Assembly (NCBI RefSeq): GCF_001270065.2
Contig: NZ_LFYT02000002.1
Location: 186,001 to 250,000, forward strand
Length of the DNA: 64,000 nucleotides
Direction: 5' to 3'
Source of the DNA: Limnohabitans planktonicus II-D5
GTDB taxonomy: Bacteria > Pseudomonadota > Gammaproteobacteria > Burkholderiales > Burkholderiaceae_C
Position numbers and translations under genes: made by a program
Shown here: positions 18,726 through 26,861 of the stretch, in pieces
Numbering within the stretch: position 1 is the first letter of the stretch
How the letters are laid out: each line of letters begins with the position of its first letter
Notes under the pieces: generated by a model
Database searches by the model: none
Seen by the model: the letters and a program-made list of their open reading frames with translations, nothing else
What the model was told of the DNA's origin: nothing

Positions 18726-19508
18726 ATGAGAGGACGTGCTTTGACAGCGAGTTCAAAATTTTCCCGCCTTTGGTTCAGCCTGACAACATGTGTAGGTGAT
18801 GTCCGCGAGGGCTTTGTCGAAATCACCCGTCACACCCTGGCGCTGCTGGGCCTGGTGGTGGTGGCCGTCACACTGACATTCTTTGCCCGCCCCGGCTTGC
18901 AAGCATCGGCCAGTGAGGCCTTGATGGGCTGGCTGGAAATGCGGCAAGCGGACACCTTGGACATCCCCGAAGTCAGCAATGCCGCCAGCCGCTCGACCGC
19001 CACAGCCGTCAAAAACCTGCCCAAAGACCAACTGGCCGTGACCTATTGGCTCAGCCGCAAATACCGCGTCTCGCCCGAACCCATGGGGGCCTTGGTGTCT
19101 GAAGCCTGGGCCGTGGGTGAACGCAGCCAGATTGCCCCCACCTTGATCCTGGCCGTGATGGCCATTGAGTCGAAATTCAACCCTTTCGCATCGGGCAGCC
19201 AAGGCGGCATGGGCCTGATGCAAATTGAGCCCCAGGCGCAAAGCGAAACGCTCAAGCCCTTTGGTGGGCGTTTGGCCGCCTTTGACCCGCTCACCAATTT
19301 GCGCGTGGGCTCCCGGCTTTTGCAAGAACTGTTACAAAAATCCGATACGGTGGAAGAAGCTTTGCAAGGCTATGCAATGGCCTCGGGTCAACTGAACGAC
19401 AACCAGTACATCGATCGCGTCCTGACCGAACAAAAGCAACTGGAGCGCCTGACCCGGGGTCTGACCACCGCGTCCATCGCTACACGGTCAGGCCCACACC
19501 CCCTGTAA
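18726..19508 (+). CDS. Membrane-anchored lytic transglycosylase (SLT domain)
   Basis: 260 aa. It cleaves the MurNAc-GlcNAc bond of peptidoglycan, forming anhydro-muropeptides, in the periplasm. One membrane segment (about residues 35-57) forms an N-terminal anchor. The SLT domain carries the catalytic Glu148 in VMAIESKFNPFASGSQGG, followed by MGLMQIEP, and the later YAMASGQLND resembles the family AYNaG...V region. No good ribosome site precedes ATG 18726, so the true start could be slightly different. It has its own strong promoter and stands alone before glyA. Confidence 0.9.
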   Translation: MRGRALTASSKFSRLWFSLTTCVGDVREGFVEITRHTLALLGLVVVAVTLTFFARPGLQASASEALMGWLEMRQADTLDIPEVSNAASRSTATAVKNLPKDQLAVTYWLSRKYRVSPEPMGALVSEAWAVGERSQIAPTLILAVMAIESKFNPFASGSQGGMGLMQIEPQAQSETLKPFGGRLAAFDPLTNLRVGSRLLQELLQKSDTVEEALQGYAMASGQLNDNQYIDRVLTEQKQLERLTRGLTTASIATRSGPHPL

Positions 19509-19776
19509 AAGTCTGAGGCCAATCGGCTCGGCTACACTTGAAGGGTGCGCAACTGGCGATAGGAGCGCTGCACTGAAGACACCCTTCTGGCAGCACACTC
19601 TGACGTGGACCGCGGTGACTCTTGAATGAAGACCCACCCCAAACCACTGGGAAGCGCGCAACCCGGAACCGGCCCTAGACAGGGCCCAGACCAGGGTTTT
19701 CAGCCGTTCGCCTGGGCAGCCCTTGTCAACAACACCCCTGTTTAAGCCAAGGTTCCATCTTTTTTGAAGGACTGCC
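19509..19776 (+). other. 268-nt leader region of glyA
   Basis: It holds TACACT (19533-19538) as a possible -10 with a poor -35, and a hairpin GGCCCT/AGGGCC around 19671-19686. I do not recognise a known riboswitch class here; in particular, the glycine aptamer core blocks are absent. GAAGGA lies just before the glyA start. Confidence 0.4.
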
Positions 19777-21021
19777 ATGTACGACCGCAACATTCTGATT
19801 GAACAAGCCGACCCCGAAATTTTTGCCGCCATCCAGGCCGAAAACGCGCGCCAGGAACACCACATCGAGCTGATCGCCAGCGAAAACTACGCCTCGCCCG
19901 CCGTCATGGCCGCGCAAGGCTCGCAGCTCACCAACAAATACGCCGAAGGCTACCCCGGCAAGCGCTACTACGGTGGCTGCGAGTTTGTGGATGTGGCCGA
20001 GCAGTTGGCCATTGACCGCATCAAGCAGATCTTTGGCGCTGAAGCCGCCAACGTGCAGCCGCACTGCGGCGCATCGGCCAACGAAGCTGTCTTCCTGGCT
20101 TTCCTGAAACCAGGCGACACCATCATGGGCATGAGCCTGGCCGAAGGCGGTCACCTGACCCACGGCATGCCGCTGAACATGTCGGGCAAGTGGTTCAATG
20201 TGGTGAGCTACGGTCTGGACAAGAACGAAGCCATCGACTACGACGCGATGGAAGCCAAAGCGCGTGAAACCAAGCCCAAGCTGATCATCGCTGGCGCTTC
20301 GGCCTATTCGCTGCACATCGACTGGGCCCGCTTTGCCAAAGTGGCCAAGGAAGTCGGCGCGATCTTCATGGTGGACATGGCGCACTACGCCGGTCTGATT
20401 GCCGCAGGCGTTTACCCCAACCCCGTGCCCCACGCTGACGTGGTGACATCGACCACCCACAAGAGCTTGCGCGGTCCGCGCGGCGGCATCATCTTGATGA
20501 AGGCCGAGCACGAAAAAGCCATCAACAGCGCCATCTTCCCCGGTCTGCAAGGCGGCCCGCTGATGCACGTCATTGCCGCCAAAGCTGTGGCCTTCAAGGA
20601 AGCGCTGGCTCCTGAGTTCAAGGACTACCAGGCCCAGGTGATCAAGAACGCCCAGATCGTGGCCGAGACCCTGACCCAGCGCGGCCTGCGCATTGTGAGC
20701 GGTGGCACCCAAAGTCACGTCATGCTGGTCGATCTGCGATCCAAGGGCATCACCGGCAAGGAGGCTGAAGCCGCTTTGGGTGCAGCCCACATGACGATCA
20801 ACAAGAACGCCATCCCGAACGACCCTGAAAAGCCCTTCGTGACCAGCGGTGTGCGCATCGGCACCCCTGCAATGACCACGCGCGGTTTCAAGGACGAAGA
20901 AGCGCGCATCACAGCCCACCTGATTGCTGATGTGCTGGACAACCCAAAGGACGATGCCAACATCGCCGCCGTGCGCGCCAAGGTCAACGCCTTGACCGCA
21001 CGTTTCCCGGTCTACAAGTAA
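19777..21021 (+). CDS. glyA: Serine hydroxymethyltransferase
   Basis: 414 aa PLP enzyme that interconverts serine plus THF with glycine plus methylene-THF. The PLP lysine is Lys229 in [13 protein letters not shown], at the same number as in E. coli GlyA. The N-terminal [20 protein letters not shown] is diagnostic. GAAGGA lies 7 nt before ATG 19777. It is upstream of nrdR with only 10 nt between, so the two are co-transcribed, an arrangement common in proteobacteria. It provides the link between the glycine cleavage operon and serine deaminase encoded nearby. Confidence 0.98.
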   Translation: MYDRNILIEQADPEIFAAIQAENARQEHHIELIASENYASPAVMAAQGSQLTNKYAEGYPGKRYYGGCEFVDVAEQLAIDRIKQIFGAEAANVQPHCGASANEAVFLAFLKPGDTIMGMSLAEGGHLTHGMPLNMSGKWFNVVSYGLDKNEAIDYDAMEAKARETKPKLIIAGASAYSLHIDWARFAKVAKEVGAIFMVDMAHYAGLIAAGVYPNPVPHADVVTSTTHKSLRGPRGGIILMKAEHEKAINSAIFPGLQGGPLMHVIAAKAVAFKEALAPEFKDYQAQVIKNAQIVAETLTQRGLRIVSGGTQSHVMLVDLRSKGITGKEAEAALGAAHMTINKNAIPNDPEKPFVTSGVRIGTPAMTTRGFKDEEARITAHLIADVLDNPKDDANIAAVRAKVNALTARFPVYK

Positions 21022-21031
21022 AGCCAAAGCC

Positions 21032-21478
21032 ATGAAATGCCCCTTCTGCGGTCACCTCGAAACCCAAGTGGTGGAGACCCGGCTGGCTGAAGATGGGGGC
21101 TTCATCCGGCGTCGCCGCCAGTGCGGAGCCTGCGAAAAGCGCTTCACCACCTACGAAAAACCCGAGGTGAGCTTTCCAGCCATCGTCAAGAAAGACGGTC
21201 GGCGCATTGAATACCAGCGCGAAAAACTGCGCGCCAGCCTCAACCTGGCCCTGCGCAAACGGCCGGTGAGCACTGAACAAGTGGACGGTGCGATCGAGCG
21301 CATCGAAGAAAACCTGCTCAACCAACCCCACCGCGAAGTCGCCTCCAACCGCTTGGGTGAACTGGTCATGCGTGAGCTTAAAAAACTCGACAAAGTGGCC
21401 TATGTGCGCTTTGCCAGCGTCTACCGCAGCTTTGAGGACATCGACGACTTCAAGACCCTGGTAGACGAGGTCCGCTGA
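21032..21478 (+). CDS. nrdR: Transcriptional repressor NrdR
   Basis: 148 aa regulator of ribonucleotide reductase genes, acting through dATP/ATP sensing. A zinc finger with MKCPFC at the N-terminus and CGAC around residues 31-34 is followed by the ATP-cone ([17 protein letters not shown] onward). Length is standard. It is 10 nt downstream of glyA. No NrdR box or nrd gene is seen in the window. A composite repeat element follows between it and the convergent fimT. Confidence 0.97.
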   Translation: MKCPFCGHLETQVVETRLAEDGGFIRRRRQCGACEKRFTTYEKPEVSFPAIVKKDGRRIEYQREKLRASLNLALRKRPVSTEQVDGAIERIEENLLNQPHREVASNRLGELVMRELKKLDKVAYVRFASVYRSFEDIDDFKTLVDEVR

Positions 21479-21517
21479 AAGCGTCCTCTGCACTGACGAA
21501 CCAGCAGCCCAACCTCT

Positions 21518-21677
21518 GCTGATCAGGCAAGCTGAGGTTCGTTTGTTTGGACCGTCAGCCCGTAGGTCGGTAGCTTTAGCTCCGACGTTGCAGGCTTAGG
21601 CGCGGGCACTTGTCGGAGCTAAAGCTGCCGACCTACAAAACTTTTCTTCATTGAATACTGCACAGGGCCGAATCAAT
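21518..21677. repeat. Composite repeat element with one family-A REP pair, between nrdR and fimT
   Basis: The REP pair (21562-21636) has arms GTAGGTCGGTAGCTTTAGCT(CCGAC) and GTCGGAGCTAAAGCTGCCGA(CCTAC), with AGCTTTAGCT as the inner hairpin in place of ACTCGCAGAGT. The right terminus ends CACAGGGCCGAATCAAT at 21677. A degenerate left terminus (GATCAGGCAAGCTGAGGTTC, 21521-21540) matches the one at 10509 at most positions. The right terminus supplies the TGA stop codon of fimT on the minus strand. Confidence 0.75.
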
Positions 21678-22263
21678 GAGAGCAAGTCTGCGGGGTGTAT
21701 TTTTCCAGCCGGGGCTTGCCCAACGCATTGCTCACCACTTGCCAGCCCACCTCTGCCGAGGGCCTGCAAAACTTCCAGCTGCCGGCCATGAATGCTCCAT
21801 TCGTGCTCATGCTGCGCCCTTCTGAACCATAGGAAAAATAGGCTTTGAGCGTGTTGGTCACCGTCAAGCGCATGGCGGCAGGCAGGGCGGCATGCACCTC
21901 GATCACCGGCTCTCCGGCATCGCGCTGCGCGTTGTCGTTGGCATCGGCAAACACCAACCAGCCTTGCTGCCAGGCACCAGCGGGATCGCAGGTGCTGTCG
22001 TTGGCGCGTGCGCACAGCGTCACCCGCTGCTGCCGACGCAAGGCTTCGGAACGGGCCAGGATCAGGCTGTCCAGAAAGCCCTCGGCCTGGGCTTGCAGCT
22101 GGTGCCGCTCGCGCAAATCCGCAAGAGGCGGTGCCGCCAAGGCCACCAAAATGCCCAAAATCGCCACCACCACCAAGGCCTCCAGCAAGGTAAAGCCCTT
22201 GCTTTGGCCGGTCTGAGTCCTGTTGGCAGTCAGAACGCTGCGAAAAAAAACGGGCTGTGTCAT
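21673..22263 (-). CDS. Type IV pilus minor pseudopilin, FimT/GspH type
   Basis: 196 aa. A minor pilin processed by prepilin peptidase at Gly23/Phe24 (SKGFTLLEALVVVAI, Glu at +5), with a hydrophobic N-terminal helix. A GspH-like C-terminal domain contains LVFADANDNAQRDAGEPV (Asp107-Glu118), the acidic loop usual in FimT. ATG 22263 has AAGGAG 6 nt upstream; longer in-frame starts exist but lack this site. It is divergent from the other pilin genes, 122 nt apart. Its stop codon lies in the terminus of the downstream repeat element. Confidence 0.88.
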   Translation of the reverse strand: MTQPVFFRSVLTANRTQTGQSKGFTLLEALVVVAILGILVALAAPPLADLRERHQLQAQAEGFLDSLILARSEALRRQQRVTLCARANDSTCDPAGAWQQGWLVFADANDNAQRDAGEPVIEVHAALPAAMRLTVTNTLKAYFSYGSEGRSMSTNGAFMAGSWKFCRPSAEVGWQVVSNALGKPRLEKYTPQTCSH

Positions 22264-22385
22264 GCGCTCTCCTTGCATGGGGATACTGGAGCCAGGTAGC
22301 AGCAAGTCTGCCGCACAGCTTGCCAAGCCTCATTAAAAAATGCTACAAAAGGATACATAAATTTCAAAAACTAGGGAGACTCGAC

Positions 22386-22847
22386 ATGACCCAGCCATGC
22401 AGGGGTTCAAACGCCCACCACCCACAACACTGCGCGGGATGGACCCTGACCGAGTTGCTCATCAGCCTGGCTTTGATGAGCGTGTTGGCAGCGCTGGCCC
22501 TGCCTGCCTACCAGCAGCAACAGCGCCAGGCCAGGCGCGGCGATGGACAAGCCGCCCTGCTGCAACTGCAAATGGACCAGGCCCGATGGCGCAGCGCCCA
22601 CGACAACTACACCGACACCCTGGGCGCATTGGGCTGGACCAGTGACCGTTCTGCGCAAGGGCACTACCAAATCAGCATCACCGAAGCCACGGCCGACAGC
22701 TACACCATCGAAGCTGCAGCGCTGGGGGCCCAGGCCGCAGACCGCGACTGCAACCCTTTGCGCCTGAGCTGGCAAGGCAGTGCGACTGCGGTGTTCAGCG
22801 CCGGACCCGAGATGGGCAGCGACCCGGCCCGCTGCTGGCGGCGCTAA
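22386..22847 (+). CDS. Type IV pilin-like protein, PilE type
   Basis: 153 aa prepilin. The leader ends at Gly18, with cleavage before Trp19 (AGWTLTELLISLALMSVLA) and Glu at +5. The globular part is short, with two cysteines (DRDCNPL and ARCWRR) that could form the C-terminal disulphide loop of PilE-type minor pilins. AGGGAGAC precedes ATG 22386. It is the first gene of a four-gene operon, with 9 nt to the next. Trp in place of the usual Phe at +1 is unusual but tolerated. Likely a minor subunit rather than the major pilin. Confidence 0.85.
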   Translation: MTQPCRGSNAHHPQHCAGWTLTELLISLALMSVLAALALPAYQQQQRQARRGDGQAALLQLQMDQARWRSAHDNYTDTLGALGWTSDRSAQGHYQISITEATADSYTIEAAALGAQAADRDCNPLRLSWQGSATAVFSAGPEMGSDPARCWRR

Positions 22848-22856
22848 AAAAACAGC

Positions 22857-23504
22857 ATGCCCATGACGCACCAAAGCGAGCGCGGCGAAACCTTGACAGG
22901 CCTGCTCGTGGGCCTGTCGGTGGGTTTGGTGGTGTTGGCCGCAGGCAGCGCGCTGCTGGCCAACCACCTGCGCGGCCACCGCATGGCCCTGCAAGACAGC
23001 CATCTGCACCACGACCTGCGCTCGGCCATGGACTGGATGTCGAGGGAACTGCGCAAAGCCCAATATTCGGCCAAGGCTTGGGAAACACGCTCGCCCACGG
23101 CCTGCACAGACACGTTTTGCGATGGTTTTGAAGACTTCAGCATCGAAGACGACTGGATCGACTTCAGCCACGACCGCAACCACAACGGCGAAAAAGACAA
23201 TGATGAATGCATGGGTTTTCGGCTGTCAGACCAACGGTTGATGGTCAAAAGATCATGTGTGCTCAACGGCAACTGGCAATCCAGCGGCGACTGGCAAGCC
23301 ATCACCGACCAGACCAGTCTGGAAATCACGGCGCTGAGCTGGCAGTTGCGCTGCGAACTGCACCAAGGCTGGCTGCACCGCAGCGTTCAAATGAATTTGA
23401 CGGCTCAGTGGCCGGGCGATGCCACCCGGCAAGTCAGCCTGACTCAGACCGTGCATTTGCGCAACGACCTGCCCGCTGTCATGAAAGCGCGGTTTTGCCC
23501 ATGA
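22857..23504 (+). CDS. Type IV pilus minor pilin, PilW type
   Basis: 215 aa. The predicted leader ends at Gly10 (SERGETLTGLLVGLSVGLVV), giving Glu11 at +1 and Gly at +5, so the canonical Glu5 is missing, as in some PilW/PilX-type tip subunits. The body includes AMDWMSRELRKAQYSA, typical of PilW, and an acidic DRNHNGEKDNDE loop (residues 106-117). ATG 22857 and 22863 are both possible. The stop overlaps the next gene by 4 nt. The call rests on position between PilE- and PilX-type genes plus the PilW-like helix. Confidence 0.8.
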   Translation: MPMTHQSERGETLTGLLVGLSVGLVVLAAGSALLANHLRGHRMALQDSHLHHDLRSAMDWMSRELRKAQYSAKAWETRSPTACTDTFCDGFEDFSIEDDWIDFSHDRNHNGEKDNDECMGFRLSDQRLMVKRSCVLNGNWQSSGDWQAITDQTSLEITALSWQLRCELHQGWLHRSVQMNLTAQWPGDATRQVSLTQTVHLRNDLPAVMKARFCP

Positions 23505-24721
23505 CAAGAACACGGTCACCTTTGTTGCGACAAAACGGTGCCATCACCTTGCTGGTGGCCATTGGGCTGGTGATCCTGGCCAGTTTGGCCAGTTTTTACA
23601 GCGCCCGCAGTGTGTTGATGGACCAATTGGCCAGCCACAACCACGCCCGCGCCAGCCAGGCCAGACTGGCGGCCGATGCCGCCTTGGCCAGCGCACAGGC
23701 CACGCTGCCCCACACAGGCCCGGAGGTCAATGCCCTGTTCAACACCTTGTCCACCTGCCCTGCGAGCGTGAGCGGGCCGCAGTGGCAGTGCACGCGCCTG
23801 AACCCTGCACAACACCCGGCCATGCCACAAGCCCAACTGAGCGCCACAGCGGTGCGCGACCTGGTCCTGTCGCCGCATGTGCTCACCTTGCATGCCAGCG
23901 CCATCATCAGCGGACAAAACAGCCAGGCCCAAGTGCGAGAAAGCGTCTTCGTGCCTACCGTGGCTGCGGCACCGGTGCTGTCTGCCCAGGCGGCGCTGGT
24001 GCTCAACGGCTGCGTGAGTGAGGCCACTGGTGCCAGCTTGCGCGTGTGCCCCTTGGTCAGCAAAGACGAAGCCTGCGCCAGCACCGCCAAAGGCCCGGCG
24101 GTGTTGACGCATTTCGTGGTGGACACCAACCGCAATGGCAGCATTTCCACTGCCGAAAAGAACGCCTGCCTGGCCTTGAGCACCAACACCTTGCCAGGCG
24201 GTGGCAGCAAAACCGGGCCCGCGGTGGCGGTGCCGCGCAGCCCCTGCATCCGCGCCGCTTGGCAAAGTTTGCTGGGCGACATCACCGACACACAACTGCA
24301 AGCTTGGTCCACCGCGCAAGAGCGCAACGGCCTGACGGCGCAAACCACGCCGCCCCGCTCGATTTACTGGGTGGACAGCCCCGCAGACTGGCAGCAAAGC
24401 GTGGGCACGGCAGACACACCGGCCCTGCTGGTGTTTTCGGCCAAGGCCTGCGCCCAGCGCTGCCCGCGCATCGGCACGGGCGTGCGCATCTACGGCAGCG
24501 TCTTGATCGACTCGGGTTGCAACGACGAAAAAATGCGCGGCTGGCAAGCCGGGACCATTGAAGGCCAGCTGGTGGTGGAGTCCGGCATACCCGAATGGCG
24601 ATCTGGCACGCTGCTGGCCCGCCCCGACGGGCGCAATGCCTACATCCTGAACTGGCCAGAGGGCATGGATGCGACTCGGGTGCAACGCGTCAACGGCAGC
24701 TGGAGCGAGGGCACGCCATGA
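23501..24721 (+). CDS. Large PilX-like pilus assembly protein with EF-hand-type loop
   Basis: 406 aa, much longer than PilX of Pseudomonas (about 200 aa). The N-terminus RQNGAITLLVAIGLVILASL is a PilX-type hydrophobic helix lacking Glu5, followed by ARASQARLAADAALASAQAT as in PilX_N. A perfect EF-hand-like loop DTNRNGSISTAE lies at residues 208-219. Eight or more cysteines are present. ATG 23501 overlaps the pilW-type stop (ATGA). The enlarged C-terminal region may be an adhesin-like domain; no homologue is recognised for it. Confidence 0.75.
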   Translation: MTRTRSPLLRQNGAITLLVAIGLVILASLASFYSARSVLMDQLASHNHARASQARLAADAALASAQATLPHTGPEVNALFNTLSTCPASVSGPQWQCTRLNPAQHPAMPQAQLSATAVRDLVLSPHVLTLHASAIISGQNSQAQVRESVFVPTVAAAPVLSAQAALVLNGCVSEATGASLRVCPLVSKDEACASTAKGPAVLTHFVVDTNRNGSISTAEKNACLALSTNTLPGGGSKTGPAVAVPRSPCIRAAWQSLLGDITDTQLQAWSTAQERNGLTAQTTPPRSIYWVDSPADWQQSVGTADTPALLVFSAKACAQRCPRIGTGVRIYGSVLIDSGCNDEKMRGWQAGTIEGQLVVESGIPEWRSGTLLARPDGRNAYILNWPEGMDATRVQRVNGSWSEGTP

Positions 24722-25143
24722 CACGCTGCGCCCACACCCAGCAAGGCATGGCCTTGATAGAAGCCCTGATCGCCTCCGCTGTGCTGGGCATCGGGCTGGT
24801 GGGCGCTACGCAATTGACCCTCAAAACCCTGCACATGGCCAGCGAAAGCCGCCAACACACCGTGGCCCAGCACCTGGCCCAGGAGGCCATGGACTGCTTG
24901 CATGCCCGCGCCAGCGTTTGCCCCGGTGAAGAAAAAATCCTGGTGCAAGGCGTGCGCTACACCCGGCAAGCGCGCAGCACAGCGCGAGGCAACGGCCAGA
25001 TTCAAGACCTGCAAGTGAGCGTGAGCTGGGCCGCCAGCGGCAACAGTGCCAACGGCGCAGTCCTTTCAAGCGCCTCGGCCGACAAGCGCATCGAATGGCA
25101 CAGCAGCGTCTCGGCTGTGCCCGCTTGGGTAACCGGGCCATAA
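24718..25143 (+). CDS. Type IV pilus minor pilin, PilV type
   Basis: 141 aa prepilin with leader peptide ending at Gly10 (QQGMALIEALIASAVLGIG; Met at +1, Glu at +5). This QQG-IEALIA pattern is characteristic of PilV/GspI proteins, and the AQHLAQEAMDCLHA segment matches the family helix. ATG 24718 overlaps the preceding stop (ATGA), and the gene ends the pilin operon. In most bacteria the set is accompanied by pilY1; here none follows, ribD does. Confidence 0.82.
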   Translation: MTRCAHTQQGMALIEALIASAVLGIGLVGATQLTLKTLHMASESRQHTVAQHLAQEAMDCLHARASVCPGEEKILVQGVRYTRQARSTARGNGQIQDLQVSVSWAASGNSANGAVLSSASADKRIEWHSSVSAVPAWVTGP

Positions 25144-25183
25144 TCGATTTTTTTCAGGTGCAGCGCCTGAATACCCTCATCAT

Positions 25184-26350
25184 TTGACCGCCGTGCCTGC
25201 TTCAATCGCTCCCCTCTCCCCCCTGCCCCACCCCCTGCAAACCGCCCTGAATCTGGCCCGTCAGGCCCTGTGGCTGACCTCGCCCAACCCGCGTGTGGGC
25301 TGCGTCATCACTGCCTCTGACGGCGCGGTGCTGGGCCAAGGCCACACCCAGCGGGCAGGCGGCCCGCATGCCGAAATCATGGCCCTGCGCGACGCAGCCG
25401 AGCGTGGCCACAGCGTGCAAGGCGCCACCGCTTGGGTCACGCTGGAGCCCTGCGCACACCAGGGCCGCACTGGGCCCTGTTGCGATGCGCTGGCCGTAGC
25501 TGGCATTGGGCGCGTGGTTGCGGCCATGACCGACCCCAACCCGAAAGTGGCAGGCCAAGGCATGGCGCGCTTGGCAGCTGCGGGCGTGCAGACCGAAACG
25601 CTGGCCCCTGGCTCAGACGAAGCCATTGAAGCGCGTGAACTGAACATCGGTTTTTTCAGCCGCATGGAACGCGCCCTGCCCTGGGTGCGCATGAAGGTGG
25701 CCGCCTCACTCGACGGCCAAACCGCCTTGCAAAACGGCCAAAGCCAGTGGATCACCGGACCCGAGGCCCGCGCCGACGGCCATGCCTGGCGTGCGCGTGT
25801 CTGCGCCATCCTGACCGGCATCGGTACCGTGCTCGAAGACGACCCTCTGCTGAATGTGCGCGGCCTCGATGTGCCTCGCCAACCGCATCTGGTGGTGGTG
25901 GACAGCCGCCTGGACATGCCTTTGACGGCCAAACTGCTGGACACCCAAGGCACAGGCGAGCAAGCCCGCCAAATCTGGATTTACACCGCTACCGCCCCCC
26001 AGGACGCACAACACGCAGGCAAACGCGCCGCACTGATCGCACGGGGTGCCACCGTGATCGACATGCCCGGCCCCGGCGGCAAGGTGGATCTTGCCGCCAT
26101 GCTGCGCGATCTGGCCCGGCGAGAGATCAATGAGCTGCATGTGGAAGCCGGACACAAGCTCAACGGCTCCTTCATCCGTGAAGGGCTGGTGGATGAATAC
26201 CTCATCTACATCGCGCCCCAGCTGCTCGGCCCCGGCCAAGGCATGGCCAATTTGCCAGCGCTGACGGCACTGAGCGACGCGGTGAAGTTGGCCTTTCACG
26301 CGGTGGACCGCATCGGCCCGGATGTGCGTTTGCTCTTGCGCCGCGCCTGA
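25184..26350 (+). CDS. ribD: Riboflavin biosynthesis bifunctional deaminase/reductase
   Basis: About 388 aa. The N-terminal cytidine-deaminase-like domain has the zinc motif GPHAEIMALRDA and PCAHQGRTGPC; it deaminates the GTP-derived pyrimidine. The C-terminal DHFR-like domain (KVAASLDGQTALQNGQSQWI onward) reduces the ribosyl chain using NADPH. The start is TTG 25184 or GTG 25193; no ATG and no clear ribosome site are present. It stands alone: pilin genes precede it, a repeat cluster follows. No FMN riboswitch core is seen in the 40-nt upstream gap, only a TTCAGG/CCTGAA hairpin. Confidence 0.95.
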   Translation: MTAVPASIAPLSPLPHPLQTALNLARQALWLTSPNPRVGCVITASDGAVLGQGHTQRAGGPHAEIMALRDAAERGHSVQGATAWVTLEPCAHQGRTGPCCDALAVAGIGRVVAAMTDPNPKVAGQGMARLAAAGVQTETLAPGSDEAIEARELNIGFFSRMERALPWVRMKVAASLDGQTALQNGQSQWITGPEARADGHAWRARVCAILTGIGTVLEDDPLLNVRGLDVPRQPHLVVVDSRLDMPLTAKLLDTQGTGEQARQIWIYTATAPQDAQHAGKRAALIARGATVIDMPGPGGKVDLAAMLRDLARREINELHVEAGHKLNGSFIREGLVDEYLIYIAPQLLGPGQGMANLPALTALSDAVKLAFHAVDRIGPDVRLLLRRA

Positions 26351-26373
26351 CAACTGCCCCCTGAAGTGCCTAC

Positions 26374-26770
26374 CCGCAGTTCGGCACTCGCAGAGTCCGA
26401 CGTTTGCCAAACCACCTGCGATCCACTTTCACGTCTTGTCAGTTTGCTCACATCCGTCGGGGTCTTCGACCACCGACCTACAAGAGCCTCAAGCCCTCGT
26501 AGGTCCCTCGTAGGTCGGCACTCGCAGAGTCCGACGTTTGCCGAGCCGTCCACGTACCTGATTCATGCCTTCTCAGTTTGCCTACATCCGTCGGGGTCTT
26601 CGACCACCGACCTACCAAAGCATCCCCGTAGGTCGGCACTCGAAGAGTCCGACGTTTGCCGAGCCGTCCACGTGCCTGATTCATGCCTTGTCAGTTTGCC
26701 AACATGCGTCGGGGTCTTCGACCACCGACCTACAAGAGCCCCAAGCCTCGTCGGAAGCGTCAGCTCCGAC
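26374..26770. repeat. Cluster of three and a half family-A REP pairs after ribD
   Basis: Three inverted pairs (about 26374-26481, 26509-26614, 26628-26733) have forward arm GTAGGTCGGCACTCGCAGAG(TCCGAC) and reverse arm GTCGGGGTCTTCGACC(ACCGACCTAC). The spacer between arms is itself conserved (GTTTGCCGAGCCGTCCACGT and following). A lone divergent hairpin GTCGG-AAGCGTCAGCT-CCGAC ends the cluster. I do not see ATTGATYCGGC termini here. The rest of the 511-bp gap holds no gene. Confidence 0.85.
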
Positions 26771-26861
26771 ATGAGGGCTTGGCACGTCAGTGATCAAGAC
26801 GTCCAAGCGACAAACTGCATGCGGCACTCAGGGTCAAAATAGCGGCACTTTTGCTGGAGAC

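Noticed and set aside
19509..19776. A riboswitch in the glyA leader
   Set aside because: No glycine aptamer core or other class that I know is visible; only weak hairpins.
23207..23500. N-terminal extension of the PilX-like protein
   Set aside because: It lies within the pilW-type gene, and the prepilin helix must be at the N-terminus, so ATG 23501 is correct.
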